From: Saccharofermentans sp.
Lineage (GTDB): Bacteria; Bacillota_A; Clostridia; Saccharofermentanales; Saccharofermentanaceae
Reading direction: 5' to 3'
NCBI GenBank assembly: GCA_024695565.1
Contig: JAILHX010000037.1
Location: 1-33,973, forward strand
Length of the DNA stretch: 33,973 nt
Numbering within the stretch: position 1 is the first letter of the stretch; every line of letters starts with the position of its first letter. Position numbers and translations under genes: made by a program. Positions 1 to 7,533 of the stretch are shown in pieces. Below the pieces are notes generated by a model, which did no database searches, was not told the origin of the DNA, and saw only the letters and a list, made by a program, of their open reading frames with translations.

Positions 1-2
1 TT

Positions 3-359
3 ACGGATTCCATGATGAACGCCGTATCCGAGACTAACCGCAGAAGGGCTATACAGCAGGAATACAATAAAGTTCATAACATCACTCCGAGAACCGTTAA
101 GAAGGCCGTAAGAGACGTCTTCGATATCGTTGCGGAAAGCAGCAGGGATTCTTCGTCGAAGGGCAAAGGCAAGGGCTCCAAGGGCGGTATCGATCCTGCC
201 CGTCTTATTAACGACGGTATATCCGGCGGAACAGAAGAAGAGAATAACAAGCTTATCGACAAGCTTACGGTAGAGATGACCAAGGCTGCGAAGGATCTGG
301 ATTTTGAGAGAGCAGCTGAGATCAGGGATATTATCATCGAGCTTAAGGGGAAGAAGTAA
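3..359 (+). CDS. uvrB: UvrB, excinuclease ABC subunit B, C-terminal end (5' partial)
   Basis: This is the last 118 residues of UvrB, the DNA-damage-verifying helicase-like subunit of UvrABC nucleotide excision repair. The reading frame is open from the window edge, so the gene begins outside. The visible start matches the end of helicase domain 2 (TDSM..AVSETNRRRAIQQEYN, then HNITPRTVKKAVRD). A charged low-complexity linker (KGKGKGSKGG) follows. The end is a UVR motif (KLTVEMTKAAKDLDFERAAEIRD), the coiled-coil hairpin through which UvrB contacts UvrC. The stop codon overlaps the dnaE start as TAATG, so the two are probably translationally coupled. Confidence 0.93.
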   Translation, partial: TDSMMNAVSETNRRRAIQQEYNKVHNITPRTVKKAVRDVFDIVAESSRDSSSKGKGKGSKGGIDPARLINDGISGGTEEENNKLIDKLTVEMTKAAKDLDFERAAEIRDIIIELKGKK

Positions 360-3300
360 TGAGCGGCTTTTGTCACTTACATCTTCATACTGAATACAGT
401 CTTCTTGACGGTGCAATCAAGATAAAGGATCTTGCCGCAAGACTTAAGGAAATGGGCATGACTTCATGCGCCATTACCGATCACGGTGTTATGTACGGTG
501 CCGTATCTTTCTACCGCGAGATGAAGGCCAACGGGATTCACCCGGTCATCGGCTGTGAGGTCTACGTTGCACCCGGTTCCAGATTCGACAAGAATCCCGC
601 TCCCGGCAGAGAAGATAAATTCTATAATCACCTGATCCTTTTGGCGAAGAACAATCAGGGACTTACCAACCTTAATAAGCTTGTATCCAGCGGTTTTACC
701 GAAGGATTTTACAGAAGGCCCAGGATTGATGAGGAACTTCTGGAAAAGTGGCATGACGGCTTGATCTGCCTTTCTGCATGCTTAGCTGGCAAGGTTCCTT
801 CTCTCATTATCTCAGGCGAGATTGATAAGGCCGTTCAGACAGCCCTTTGGTATGACAAGCTCTTCGGCAGGGGGAACTACTATCTTGAGATACAGGCCAA
901 TACCACACCCGAACAGGCGAAGGTAAATGCAGCTCTCGTTAAGATATCCAATGAGACGGGCATTCCGCTTGTTGCAACTAACGACTGCCATTATCTTTTG
1001 AAGGACGACTATGAAGCACAGGATATCCTCCTCTGCATCTCAACAGCTGCCAGGATAGATGACGAGAACAGGATGCGCATGTCCTGCAATGAGTTTTATG
1101 TTAAGTCCGAGACGGAGATGAGACGCTTCTTCCCGGAACTTACCGAAGCTATCGACAACACGGTCAAGATCGCTGAGATGTGCAATGCCGAATACGATTT
1201 TGAGACTATACATCTTCCTGTTTATGAAGTGCCCGCCGGGTACAGCAGTCACGAAGAATACCTGGCTGACCTGACCTATAAGGGTCTTAAGAAGAGATTT
1301 GAAGTTACGCCTCCAACAGGAAGCGAAGACGATTATATGAAGCGCGCTGAATATGAACTCTCGGTAATAAACAGCATGGGTTATACCGATTACTATCTCA
1401 TAGTCTGGGACTTCATCAATTATGCAAAGACACATGATGTTGCCGTAGGTCCGGGAAGAGGATCGGGAGCCGGTTCACTGGTTGCCTATGCAGTAGGCAT
1501 CACGGATATCGATCCGATCAAATACGGACTTGTTTTCGAGAGATTCCTAAACGCAGAGAGAGTATCGATGCCGGACTTTGACGTTGACTTCAACGACGAG
1601 CGAAGGCAGATAGCGATCGATTACGTTACAGAGAAATACGGCAAGTCGAGAGTTGCGCACGTTATCACTTTCGGGACGCTCGCGGCCAGACAGGCGGTCA
1701 AGGACGTTGCAAGAGTTCTTAACATGCCTATAGCCCAGAGCAACAAGCTTACGAAGATGATCCCGTTCTCCGTCGGCATGACGCTTAAGCAGGCACTGGA
1801 GATAAGCTCCGAATTCAAGGAAGCATACGATACCGATCCCGAGACTAAAAAAGTCATAGATATGGCAATGCGGGTTGAAGGTCTGCCGCGCAATGCGGGA
1901 ACACATGCTGCAGGAATCATCATTTCCGGTAAAGACATAACTGATATTGCACCTTTGGCAGTCAACGACGATACGGTCGCAGTTCAGTTCACCAAGAATG
2001 ATGTTGAGAGCATAGGCCTTCTTAAGTTCGACTTTTTGGGTCTGCGTACGCTTACCGTTTTGCAGGACGTAAAAGAACTTGTCAGGCAGAACCATGGTAT
2101 TGATATCGACTTAGACAGGATCCCGTTAGATGATCCTGAAGTTTTCAGGATGATCGGCAGAGGCGAGACAGTAGGTATCTTCCAGCTTGAGAGCCGCGGC
2201 ATGACTTCCTTCATGAAGCAGCTTGAACCTGAGAGTTTAGAGGATATTATCGCCGGCATATCGCTTTACAGACCGGGTCCTATGGATCAGATCCCGAAGT
2301 ATGTTGACTGCAAGAAGAATCCTTCCCATATCACGTACGACCATCCGCTTCTTGAACCTATTCTTAATGTCACATATGGCTGTGCGATCTATCAGGAACA
2401 GGTAATGCAGATCGTAAGAGATCTTGCAGGCTTTTCCATGGGTCAGTCCGATAACATCAGACGTGCGATGAGCAAAAAGAAGAAGTCGATAATGGAGAAT
2501 TACCGTAACCTCTTCATGTACGGCGGAACTGATGACAAGGGCCGTCAGATCGAAGGCTGCATCAAGCGCGGGGTGCCCGAGAATATTGCTGCGAAGATCT
2601 TTGATGATGTTGCAGGATTTGCAGGTTATGCGTTCAACAAGTCTCATGCCGCATGCTATGCGGTAGTAGGTTACTGGACTGCATATTTCAAATACTACTA
2701 CCCTACGGAATTCATGGCTGCAACACTCAATTCCTTCAGGACTGATCTGGGCAAAGCTTCTTATTACATCTCATGCTGTTCTGCCATGGGGATCGAAGTG
2801 CTTCCGCCTGATATCAACAAGAGCCGTGAGCGCTTTACGACTGAGGGCGACCGCAAGATCAGAATAGGTCTTTCTGTCATCAAGAACGTAGGTGAAGGAG
2901 CAGTGCTCGATATCTTAAGTGACAGGGAGAAGAACGGCGATTACAAGTCGTTCGAAGACTTTGTCGTAAGAGCCGCAAAGACAGGCGTTAAGAAGCCTGT
3001 CGCTGAATCCCTGATCCTTGCTTCATGCATGGATTCGTTCGGTCTTACCAGAGCTCAGATGACGGCATGCGTCCAGACTGAATTGGAAAAACTTGCACAT
3101 GAAGAGAGCCGCAATATCGAAGGACAGTTATCGCTTTTTGATTTTGGTGGTGATTCAGTCAGCAGCGGCGCATCCATTTTCATACCTGATATTCCGGAAT
3201 ATCCGGACAGCCAGAAGTTAGGTTATGAGAAAGAGATGGTAGGCATCTATCTGTCAGGTAATCCGCTTGCTTCTTATACGGGACTGATGGCTGAGATATC

Positions 3301-4000
3301 CACGTTCGACATGTCTGAAGCTTCGGACATAATCGCTCTTTCGGGAAGCGATGCATTAGATGACAACAAGCAGGTCGCAATGTGCGGAATGGTAACCGAT
3401 AAGAAGACGGGTTATACGAAGAAAAAGACCATGATGGCCACAATAAGCTGCGAAGACCTAAGCGGCGTATTTGAAGCTCTTCTCTTCGGCAAGAAGTTCG
3501 ACCAATACAACAGATATATTGAGAAGAACAAACCGTATCTGTTTGTCGGCAGAAGACAGATGCGTGAGGGTGGAGAGTTATCACTCTTTGTAGACAGCTG
3601 TTTTGAACTGTCGGATGACTCGGCCCTCTTAAGTACGATACGTAATGACATGGCTTATAAGGTCGCATTAAGAGAAAGAGACGGCGGAGTCCAGGTATCA
3701 AGACCCGCTTCTGAACCGGCACCGGAACCTGCTCCGGCAACGGATATTCCTGCTTCTGTTTCAGATGAGAGCAGGGAACAGATAATAAGGATCCACTACG
3801 ACGGCAAGCCGAATTCCAAGGGCTTTAACAGACTTCTGAATTTCCTTGCGTATTTTCATGGCAATATGCCGGTAGAGGTTCTTTTTGAATCAGATAAGAG
3901 CATAATAAGGCTGGATGATGTATGTAAGATCCAGCCCGATGAAGCGGTCATAAGAAAACTCGAAGAGCTTGTCGGAGAAGATAATATCGAGATGTTATAA
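359..4000 (+). CDS. dnaE: DNA polymerase III subunit alpha, DnaE type
   Basis: A 1213-residue replicative polymerase subunit that synthesises DNA at the fork. The N-terminal PHP domain starts at once (HLHLHTEYSLLDGAIKI). The polymerase core has GPGRGSGAGSLVAY and the metal-binding PDFDVDF motif, with Asp406 and Asp408, and the third catalytic Asp558 in LLKFDFLGLRTL. These match the three aspartates of the family. Helix-hairpin-helix and OB-fold regions follow (KKTGYTKKKTMMATISCEDLSG, about residues 1020-1090). An acidic Pro/Ala linker near residue 1120 (EPAPEPAPAT) precedes a C-terminal domain. Length is close to the DnaE norm, and no PolC-type internal exonuclease is present. AAGGGG lies just upstream of the ATG, which overlaps the uvrB stop. 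Confidence 0.97.
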   Translation: MSGFCHLHLHTEYSLLDGAIKIKDLAARLKEMGMTSCAITDHGVMYGAVSFYREMKANGIHPVIGCEVYVAPGSRFDKNPAPGREDKFYNHLILLAKNNQGLTNLNKLVSSGFTEGFYRRPRIDEELLEKWHDGLICLSACLAGKVPSLIISGEIDKAVQTALWYDKLFGRGNYYLEIQANTTPEQAKVNAALVKISNETGIPLVATNDCHYLLKDDYEAQDILLCISTAARIDDENRMRMSCNEFYVKSETEMRRFFPELTEAIDNTVKIAEMCNAEYDFETIHLPVYEVPAGYSSHEEYLADLTYKGLKKRFEVTPPTGSEDDYMKRAEYELSVINSMGYTDYYLIVWDFINYAKTHDVAVGPGRGSGAGSLVAYAVGITDIDPIKYGLVFERFLNAERVSMPDFDVDFNDERRQIAIDYVTEKYGKSRVAHVITFGTLAARQAVKDVARVLNMPIAQSNKLTKMIPFSVGMTLKQALEISSEFKEAYDTDPETKKVIDMAMRVEGLPRNAGTHAAGIIISGKDITDIAPLAVNDDTVAVQFTKNDVESIGLLKFDFLGLRTLTVLQDVKELVRQNHGIDIDLDRIPLDDPEVFRMIGRGETVGIFQLESRGMTSFMKQLEPESLEDIIAGISLYRPGPMDQIPKYVDCKKNPSHITYDHPLLEPILNVTYGCAIYQEQVMQIVRDLAGFSMGQSDNIRRAMSKKKKSIMENYRNLFMYGGTDDKGRQIEGCIKRGVPENIAAKIFDDVAGFAGYAFNKSHAACYAVVGYWTAYFKYYYPTEFMAATLNSFRTDLGKASYYISCCSAMGIEVLPPDINKSRERFTTEGDRKIRIGLSVIKNVGEGAVLDILSDREKNGDYKSFEDFVVRAAKTGVKKPVAESLILASCMDSFGLTRAQMTACVQTELEKLAHEESRNIEGQLSLFDFGGDSVSSGASIFIPDIPEYPDSQKLGYEKEMVGIYLSGNPLASYTGLMAEISTFDMSEASDIIALSGSDALDDNKQVAMCGMVTDKKTGYTKKKTMMATISCEDLSGVFEALLFGKKFDQYNRYIEKNKPYLFVGRRQMREGGELSLFVDSCFELSDDSALLSTIRNDMAYKVALRERDGGVQVSRPASEPAPEPAPATDIPASVSDESREQIIRIHYDGKPNSKGFNRLLNFLAYFHGNMPVEVLFESDKSIIRLDDVCKIQPDEAVIRKLEELVGEDNIEML

Positions 4001-4012
4001 GGAGGTATTGCC

Positions 4013-4762
4013 ATGAACGAGCATGATGTTGCCGAACTGAACCGTATAGTTAAGGAATGCAATCACATTGTCTTTTTCGGAGGTGCCGGCGTATCGACTG
4101 AAAGCGGCATCCCTGACTTCAGAAGCAAGGATGGTCTTTATAACCAGCACGATGTCAAATTCGACAGATATAGTCCCGAATATCTCTTAAGTATCGACTG
4201 CCTTGTTGATCACCCTGACGTGTTCTATGAATTCTACAGACAGAAGCTTAATACTGCCGGGATCGAACCCAACAGGGCTCACTATAAACTTGCCGAGATG
4301 GAGAAGGCGGGTAAGCTCGACGGAATAATCACCCAGAATATCGACGGCCTTCACCAGAGAGCCGGAAGCAAGAATGTTCAGGAAGTTCACGGCACGACAT
4401 TCCGTAATTACTGCATGAAGTGCCATGAGAAGTATCCTTATGATTTTATCTTCAAGTCTGAAGGACCGATCCCCAGGTGCCCCAAGTGCGGCGGCATGGT
4501 AAGACCTGATGTTACGCTTTATGGTGAGGGACTTCCTCAAACTGCATGGATCGAGTCCAAGAGACTGGTGTTCAGGGCAGACTGCCTCATTATCGGAGGA
4601 ACATCGCTGGCTGTTCAGCCGGCAGCTTCCTTGGCTTATGACTTCAGCGGCAAGTATCTTGTCATCATCAACAGGGATAAGACTTTCGCTGACAGGAATG
4701 CGCATCTTGTATTCCACGACAACATAACGGAGGTTCTGGATTCTATTAATCTTGAAGATTAA
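4013..4762 (+). CDS. NAD-dependent protein deacylase, Sir2 family
   Basis: A 249-residue sirtuin. This family removes acyl groups from protein lysines using NAD+, giving nicotinamide and O-acyl-ADP-ribose. The NAD-binding motif GGAGVSTESGIPDFRS sits near residues 24-40, followed by QNIDGLHQRAG and the catalytic base His126 in EVHG. Two Cys pairs, C134/C137 and C156/C159, form the structural zinc site. The FYEFYRQK stretch resembles bacterial class U sirtuins rather than the class III (CobB-type) desuccinylases, although this subclass call is weak. GGAGG lies in the 12 bases between the dnaE stop and this ATG, so it is probably in the dnaE operon. A GNAT acetyltransferase follows 17 bases later. 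Confidence 0.94.
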   Translation: MNEHDVAELNRIVKECNHIVFFGGAGVSTESGIPDFRSKDGLYNQHDVKFDRYSPEYLLSIDCLVDHPDVFYEFYRQKLNTAGIEPNRAHYKLAEMEKAGKLDGIITQNIDGLHQRAGSKNVQEVHGTTFRNYCMKCHEKYPYDFIFKSEGPIPRCPKCGGMVRPDVTLYGEGLPQTAWIESKRLVFRADCLIIGGTSLAVQPAASLAYDFSGKYLVIINRDKTFADRNAHLVFHDNITEVLDSINLED

Positions 4763-4779
4763 CTGGTCCGACGATTCAT

Positions 4780-5229
4780 ATGATCACTTATGAGAAACTT
4801 ACGGCAGACAGACTGGAACAGTTTATAAAGATTCGTATCGGTCAGCTGCGTGAAGAAGGCGCGACTGAGGACATAGACCTTGTTCCTGCACTGCAGGATT
4901 ACTATAAGAGGCATATGGCTGACGGTACCTTTGTCTCATGGCTGGCAGTAGATGATGGTAGGATAGTCGGCACCAGCGGAATGTCTTTTGTTGAGAAACC
5001 GCCTTATTTTGGCTGCCCCAGCGGCAGGATCGGGCTCTTATCCAGCATGTATACCGTCCCCGGCCACAGAAGGATGGGCATTGCAAAAGAACTGCTCTCG
5101 AGAGTTGTTGAAGAAGCAAGGAACTACGGATGCGGATGCGTCCAGATTACGGCTTCTGATATGGGCGTATTTCTCTATACAGATTTCGGGTTCGTCAAGA
5201 ACGGCAATTTCATGCAGTATAATATATAA
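4780..5229 (+). CDS. GNAT family N-acetyltransferase
   Basis: A 149-residue single-domain GNAT protein that should transfer an acetyl group from acetyl-CoA to an amine; the substrate is unknown. The acetyl-CoA binding motif A is seen as SSMYTVPGHRRMGIAKELL, with the R/Q-x-x-G-x-A loop at residues 97-102. A typical C-terminal strand follows (FLYTDFGFVKNG). The N-terminus (MITYEKLTADRLEQFIKIRIGQLREEG) matches many Firmicute GNATs, so the start is likely right, but no clear Shine-Dalgarno site precedes it. It lies 17 bases after the sirtuin gene and is probably co-transcribed with it. Confidence 0.88.
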   Translation: MITYEKLTADRLEQFIKIRIGQLREEGATEDIDLVPALQDYYKRHMADGTFVSWLAVDDGRIVGTSGMSFVEKPPYFGCPSGRIGLLSSMYTVPGHRRMGIAKELLSRVVEEARNYGCGCVQITASDMGVFLYTDFGFVKNGNFMQYNI

Positions 5230-5244
5230 TATCTTTTGCGTGAG

Positions 5245-5259
5245 AAACCATGTTGGTTT
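5245..5259 (+). terminator. Weak hairpin after the GNAT gene
   Basis: AAACCA, a three-base loop and TGGTTT form a six-pair hairpin 15 bases after the GNAT stop, followed by TTGTG. It is short and has a poor T tract. It may be a weak terminator between the GNAT and acyltransferase genes, or chance. Confidence 0.25.
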
Positions 5260-5288
5260 TGTGATTTCCTGATTAGGAAGGGATTTGT

Positions 5289-6353
5289 GTGAAGGGTGAC
5301 AATTCACCGACAACTGATGCACAAAAAGCAGCTGAGCGCCTTGTTCAGTTGGATGGTTTGCGTGGAATCGCGATAATTAATGTAGTGCTTTCCCATTGTG
5401 ATATTCTTCATCAGGGCGGTATGTCCAATGCGCTCTTTTTTGCACTTACAGGTTTTTTGTTGATTAATCCGTTTAAAGACTCATATGAACAGCGCTTTTT
5501 ATCTTTTAAAGGCCTTTTAAAGTATTACAAGTCAAGAGCAATCCGTGTTCTCCCAATGTACTATCTGATCCTTCTTTTAGTCTTTATTCTGACGGGATTT
5601 GAAGTTATTCGTAAGGAATTGTTTGTCAGATTATTATACTTCAACGTGATATACAGGCATTTTTGGTACATTTATTCGTATTTTTGGGTCATGCTTATCA
5701 TTCCGGCAGTGTTCATTGTGCTGCTCCTTTTAGCTAAGAAAATAAAGGGTTTAAATAACGATGCGGTGTGCGCTTTTGTCTTTTTAACGCTTGCATTTCT
5801 TGCCAGATTATTTGTTGTTTGGAGAGGCAGTTTTGATATCAGGTTTGATCAACTGATGACCGGTATCTGTTTTGGTTATCTTTTCAGGTTTGCCCGCACA
5901 CACCCGAAAGAAAACTCTGTGTTGGCTAAATACGCAAATGCAGCTGATTTATTGATTTTGCTTATATTTTTGATTTCTGTGCTCACTTCTGATCAAATAC
6001 TGATACTTATTAATCCTAATCGCGAAGACTATTGGGTAGGTTCAAGATATATCTTTGCAGTTGGATTGATTATGAGCCTTTTGATATTCCTTGTCTGTTT
6101 ATATCCTAATGGCGTTATGGGAAAGCTTTTCAGTAACAAGGTTTTTGTTTTTGTCGGTAAGTATTCGTTCCCCATATATCTGATCAACAGTTTTATAGTT
6201 GACCAATTGGATATAGAGGTCAGAGAGCTCAAATTTGTATGTGTTTTTGCGATCAGTTTAGTCATTGCGTGGTTATTGGATACTGTGATCAATAAGGCAA
6301 TTTTATTATGTCAAAAAGCGAAAACGCATATCCTGGCCAACAAAGCCGGTTAA
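5289..6353 (+). CDS. Acyltransferase family 3 (OafA/NeuC-type) integral membrane protein
   Basis: A 354-residue polytopic membrane protein of the acyltransferase-3 family. These enzymes move acetyl or other acyl groups onto cell-surface sugars or other acceptors. The family hallmark is at the N-terminus (LVQLDGLRGIAIINVVLSH, with His36 as the likely key residue), followed by ALTGFLL and about ten hydrophobic segments. The end is Lys-rich and cytosolic. A GTG start is chosen because AGGAAGGGA lies just upstream and the family motif begins about 17 residues in. The gene is visibly richer in A+T than its neighbours and uses many TTT, ATT and TTA codons, which suggests horizontal acquisition. The acceptor is unknown. 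Confidence 0.88.
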   Translation: MKGDNSPTTDAQKAAERLVQLDGLRGIAIINVVLSHCDILHQGGMSNALFFALTGFLLINPFKDSYEQRFLSFKGLLKYYKSRAIRVLPMYYLILLLVFILTGFEVIRKELFVRLLYFNVIYRHFWYIYSYFWVMLIIPAVFIVLLLLAKKIKGLNNDAVCAFVFLTLAFLARLFVVWRGSFDIRFDQLMTGICFGYLFRFARTHPKENSVLAKYANAADLLILLIFLISVLTSDQILILINPNREDYWVGSRYIFAVGLIMSLLIFLVCLYPNGVMGKLFSNKVFVFVGKYSFPIYLINSFIVDQLDIEVRELKFVCVFAISLVIAWLLDTVINKAILLCQKAKTHILANKAG

Positions 6354-6401
6354 ACCCGACTATCCTTTCGATTCCTGATAATTAATAATTATTATTTAGT
6401 G

Positions 6402-6437
6402 TATAATAGCGTTGAAATTCTTTTGTTGTTTCGGAGG
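6402..6437 (+). promoter_or_regulatory. pfkA promoter -10 and ribosome binding site
   Basis: A perfect TATAAT (6402-6407) lies in an AT-rich stretch after the acyltransferase gene. No good -35 is seen at 16-18 bases upstream. CGGAGG at 6432-6437 is placed correctly for the ATG at 6445. This rules out a TTG start 33 bases upstream, which would also put the -10 only a few bases before that codon. Confidence 0.55.
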
Positions 6438-6444
6438 CATTTTT

Positions 6445-7500
6445 ATGGGCAGACTTCTTTATGATGAGAGCAATCTTCCTGAAATCAGCAGCCTTAAGGC
6501 CGTTAATTATGATGATATAGATAAGAGTACCGTTGAACCTGTTAAGCGCGTGGGCGTTCTTACGAGCGGCGGCGATGCGCCCGGAATGAATGCGGCTATC
6601 AGAGCCGTAGTAAGAGCCGGAATCAATGCAGGCTTTGAGATGTACGGTGTTACCAGAGGTTATCACGGCCTTTGGAAGGGCGAGATAATGAAGCTCGACG
6701 GCAGGAGCGTTTCAGAGACTCTGCAGCGTGGCGGCACATTCCTTATGACAGCAAGATCCAAGTCTTTCATGACAGATCAGGGCGTTCTTAAGGGTGCCCG
6801 CATGATGGAAGCATATGAACTCGACGCACTGGTAGTAATCGGCGGTGACGGTTCTTATAAGGGCGCCAGGGCTTTGGCCAGGATCGGAATGCCCGTTATC
6901 GGTATGCCGGGTACTATCGACAACGATATCGCATCGACCGAATATACGATCGGTTACGACACGGCAATGAATACAGCAATGCAGTGCATCGATAAGCTTC
7001 GTGACACGGCTTCATCACACGAGCGATGCAGCGTTATCGAAGTAATGGGAAGAAATGCTGGCTGGATCGCACTTAACGTAGGTATCGCTACAGGTGCTGA
7101 GAGCATACTTATCCCTGAAGTTCCCTATGACTTCAACAGAGACGTATTGAGAGTTATCCTTGACGGCCGCAACACAGGCAAGAAGCACTATATCGTTATC
7201 GTTGCCGAGGGTGTCTGCAAGGCAGAAGACATTGCAAGACAGATCGAGGAAGCAACAGGTATCGAAGCCCGTCCTACCATCCTGGGACACCTGCAGAGAG
7301 GCGGTTCGCCGACATTAAGAGACAGAACGATCGCAAGCCTTATGGGTATCAGAGCTATCGACTGCCTCGTTGAGAAGAGATTTAACAGACTTGTGGTTAT
7401 GCAGAAGGGCGAGATCACGGATGTCGATATCGAGAAGGGTCTCGAGATGACAAAGACGATCACACCTGAAACCATAGCTGACGTTAAGAGGCTCGGCTGA
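6445..7500 (+). CDS. pfkA: ATP-dependent 6-phosphofructokinase
   Basis: A 351-residue enzyme that phosphorylates fructose 6-phosphate to fructose 1,6-bisphosphate, the committed step of glycolysis. Motifs are GGDAPGMN (residues 42-49), GGDGS (133-137), PGTIDND (155-161, with the catalytic Asp) and GHLQRGGSP near residue 280. Gly after GGD and Gly in PGTIDND are the residues typical of ATP users; pyrophosphate-dependent enzymes usually carry Asp and Lys there. The protein has an N-terminal extension of about 30 residues (LLYDESNLPEISSLKAVNYD) ahead of the usual start. It is followed after 33 bases by mutS2 with no terminator seen between. Confidence 0.95.
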   Translation: MGRLLYDESNLPEISSLKAVNYDDIDKSTVEPVKRVGVLTSGGDAPGMNAAIRAVVRAGINAGFEMYGVTRGYHGLWKGEIMKLDGRSVSETLQRGGTFLMTARSKSFMTDQGVLKGARMMEAYELDALVVIGGDGSYKGARALARIGMPVIGMPGTIDNDIASTEYTIGYDTAMNTAMQCIDKLRDTASSHERCSVIEVMGRNAGWIALNVGIATGAESILIPEVPYDFNRDVLRVILDGRNTGKKHYIVIVAEGVCKAEDIARQIEEATGIEARPTILGHLQRGGSPTLRDRTIASLMGIRAIDCLVEKRFNRLVVMQKGEITDVDIEKGLEMTKTITPETIADVKRLG

Positions 7501-7533
7501 CAGAAGGGCCTTATCAGGGGATAGATAAACGCT

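Noticed and set aside
6445..7500. Pyrophosphate-dependent phosphofructokinase
   Set aside because: Gly at GGDGS and PGTIDND are the ATP-type residues; PPi enzymes usually have Asp and Lys at these places.
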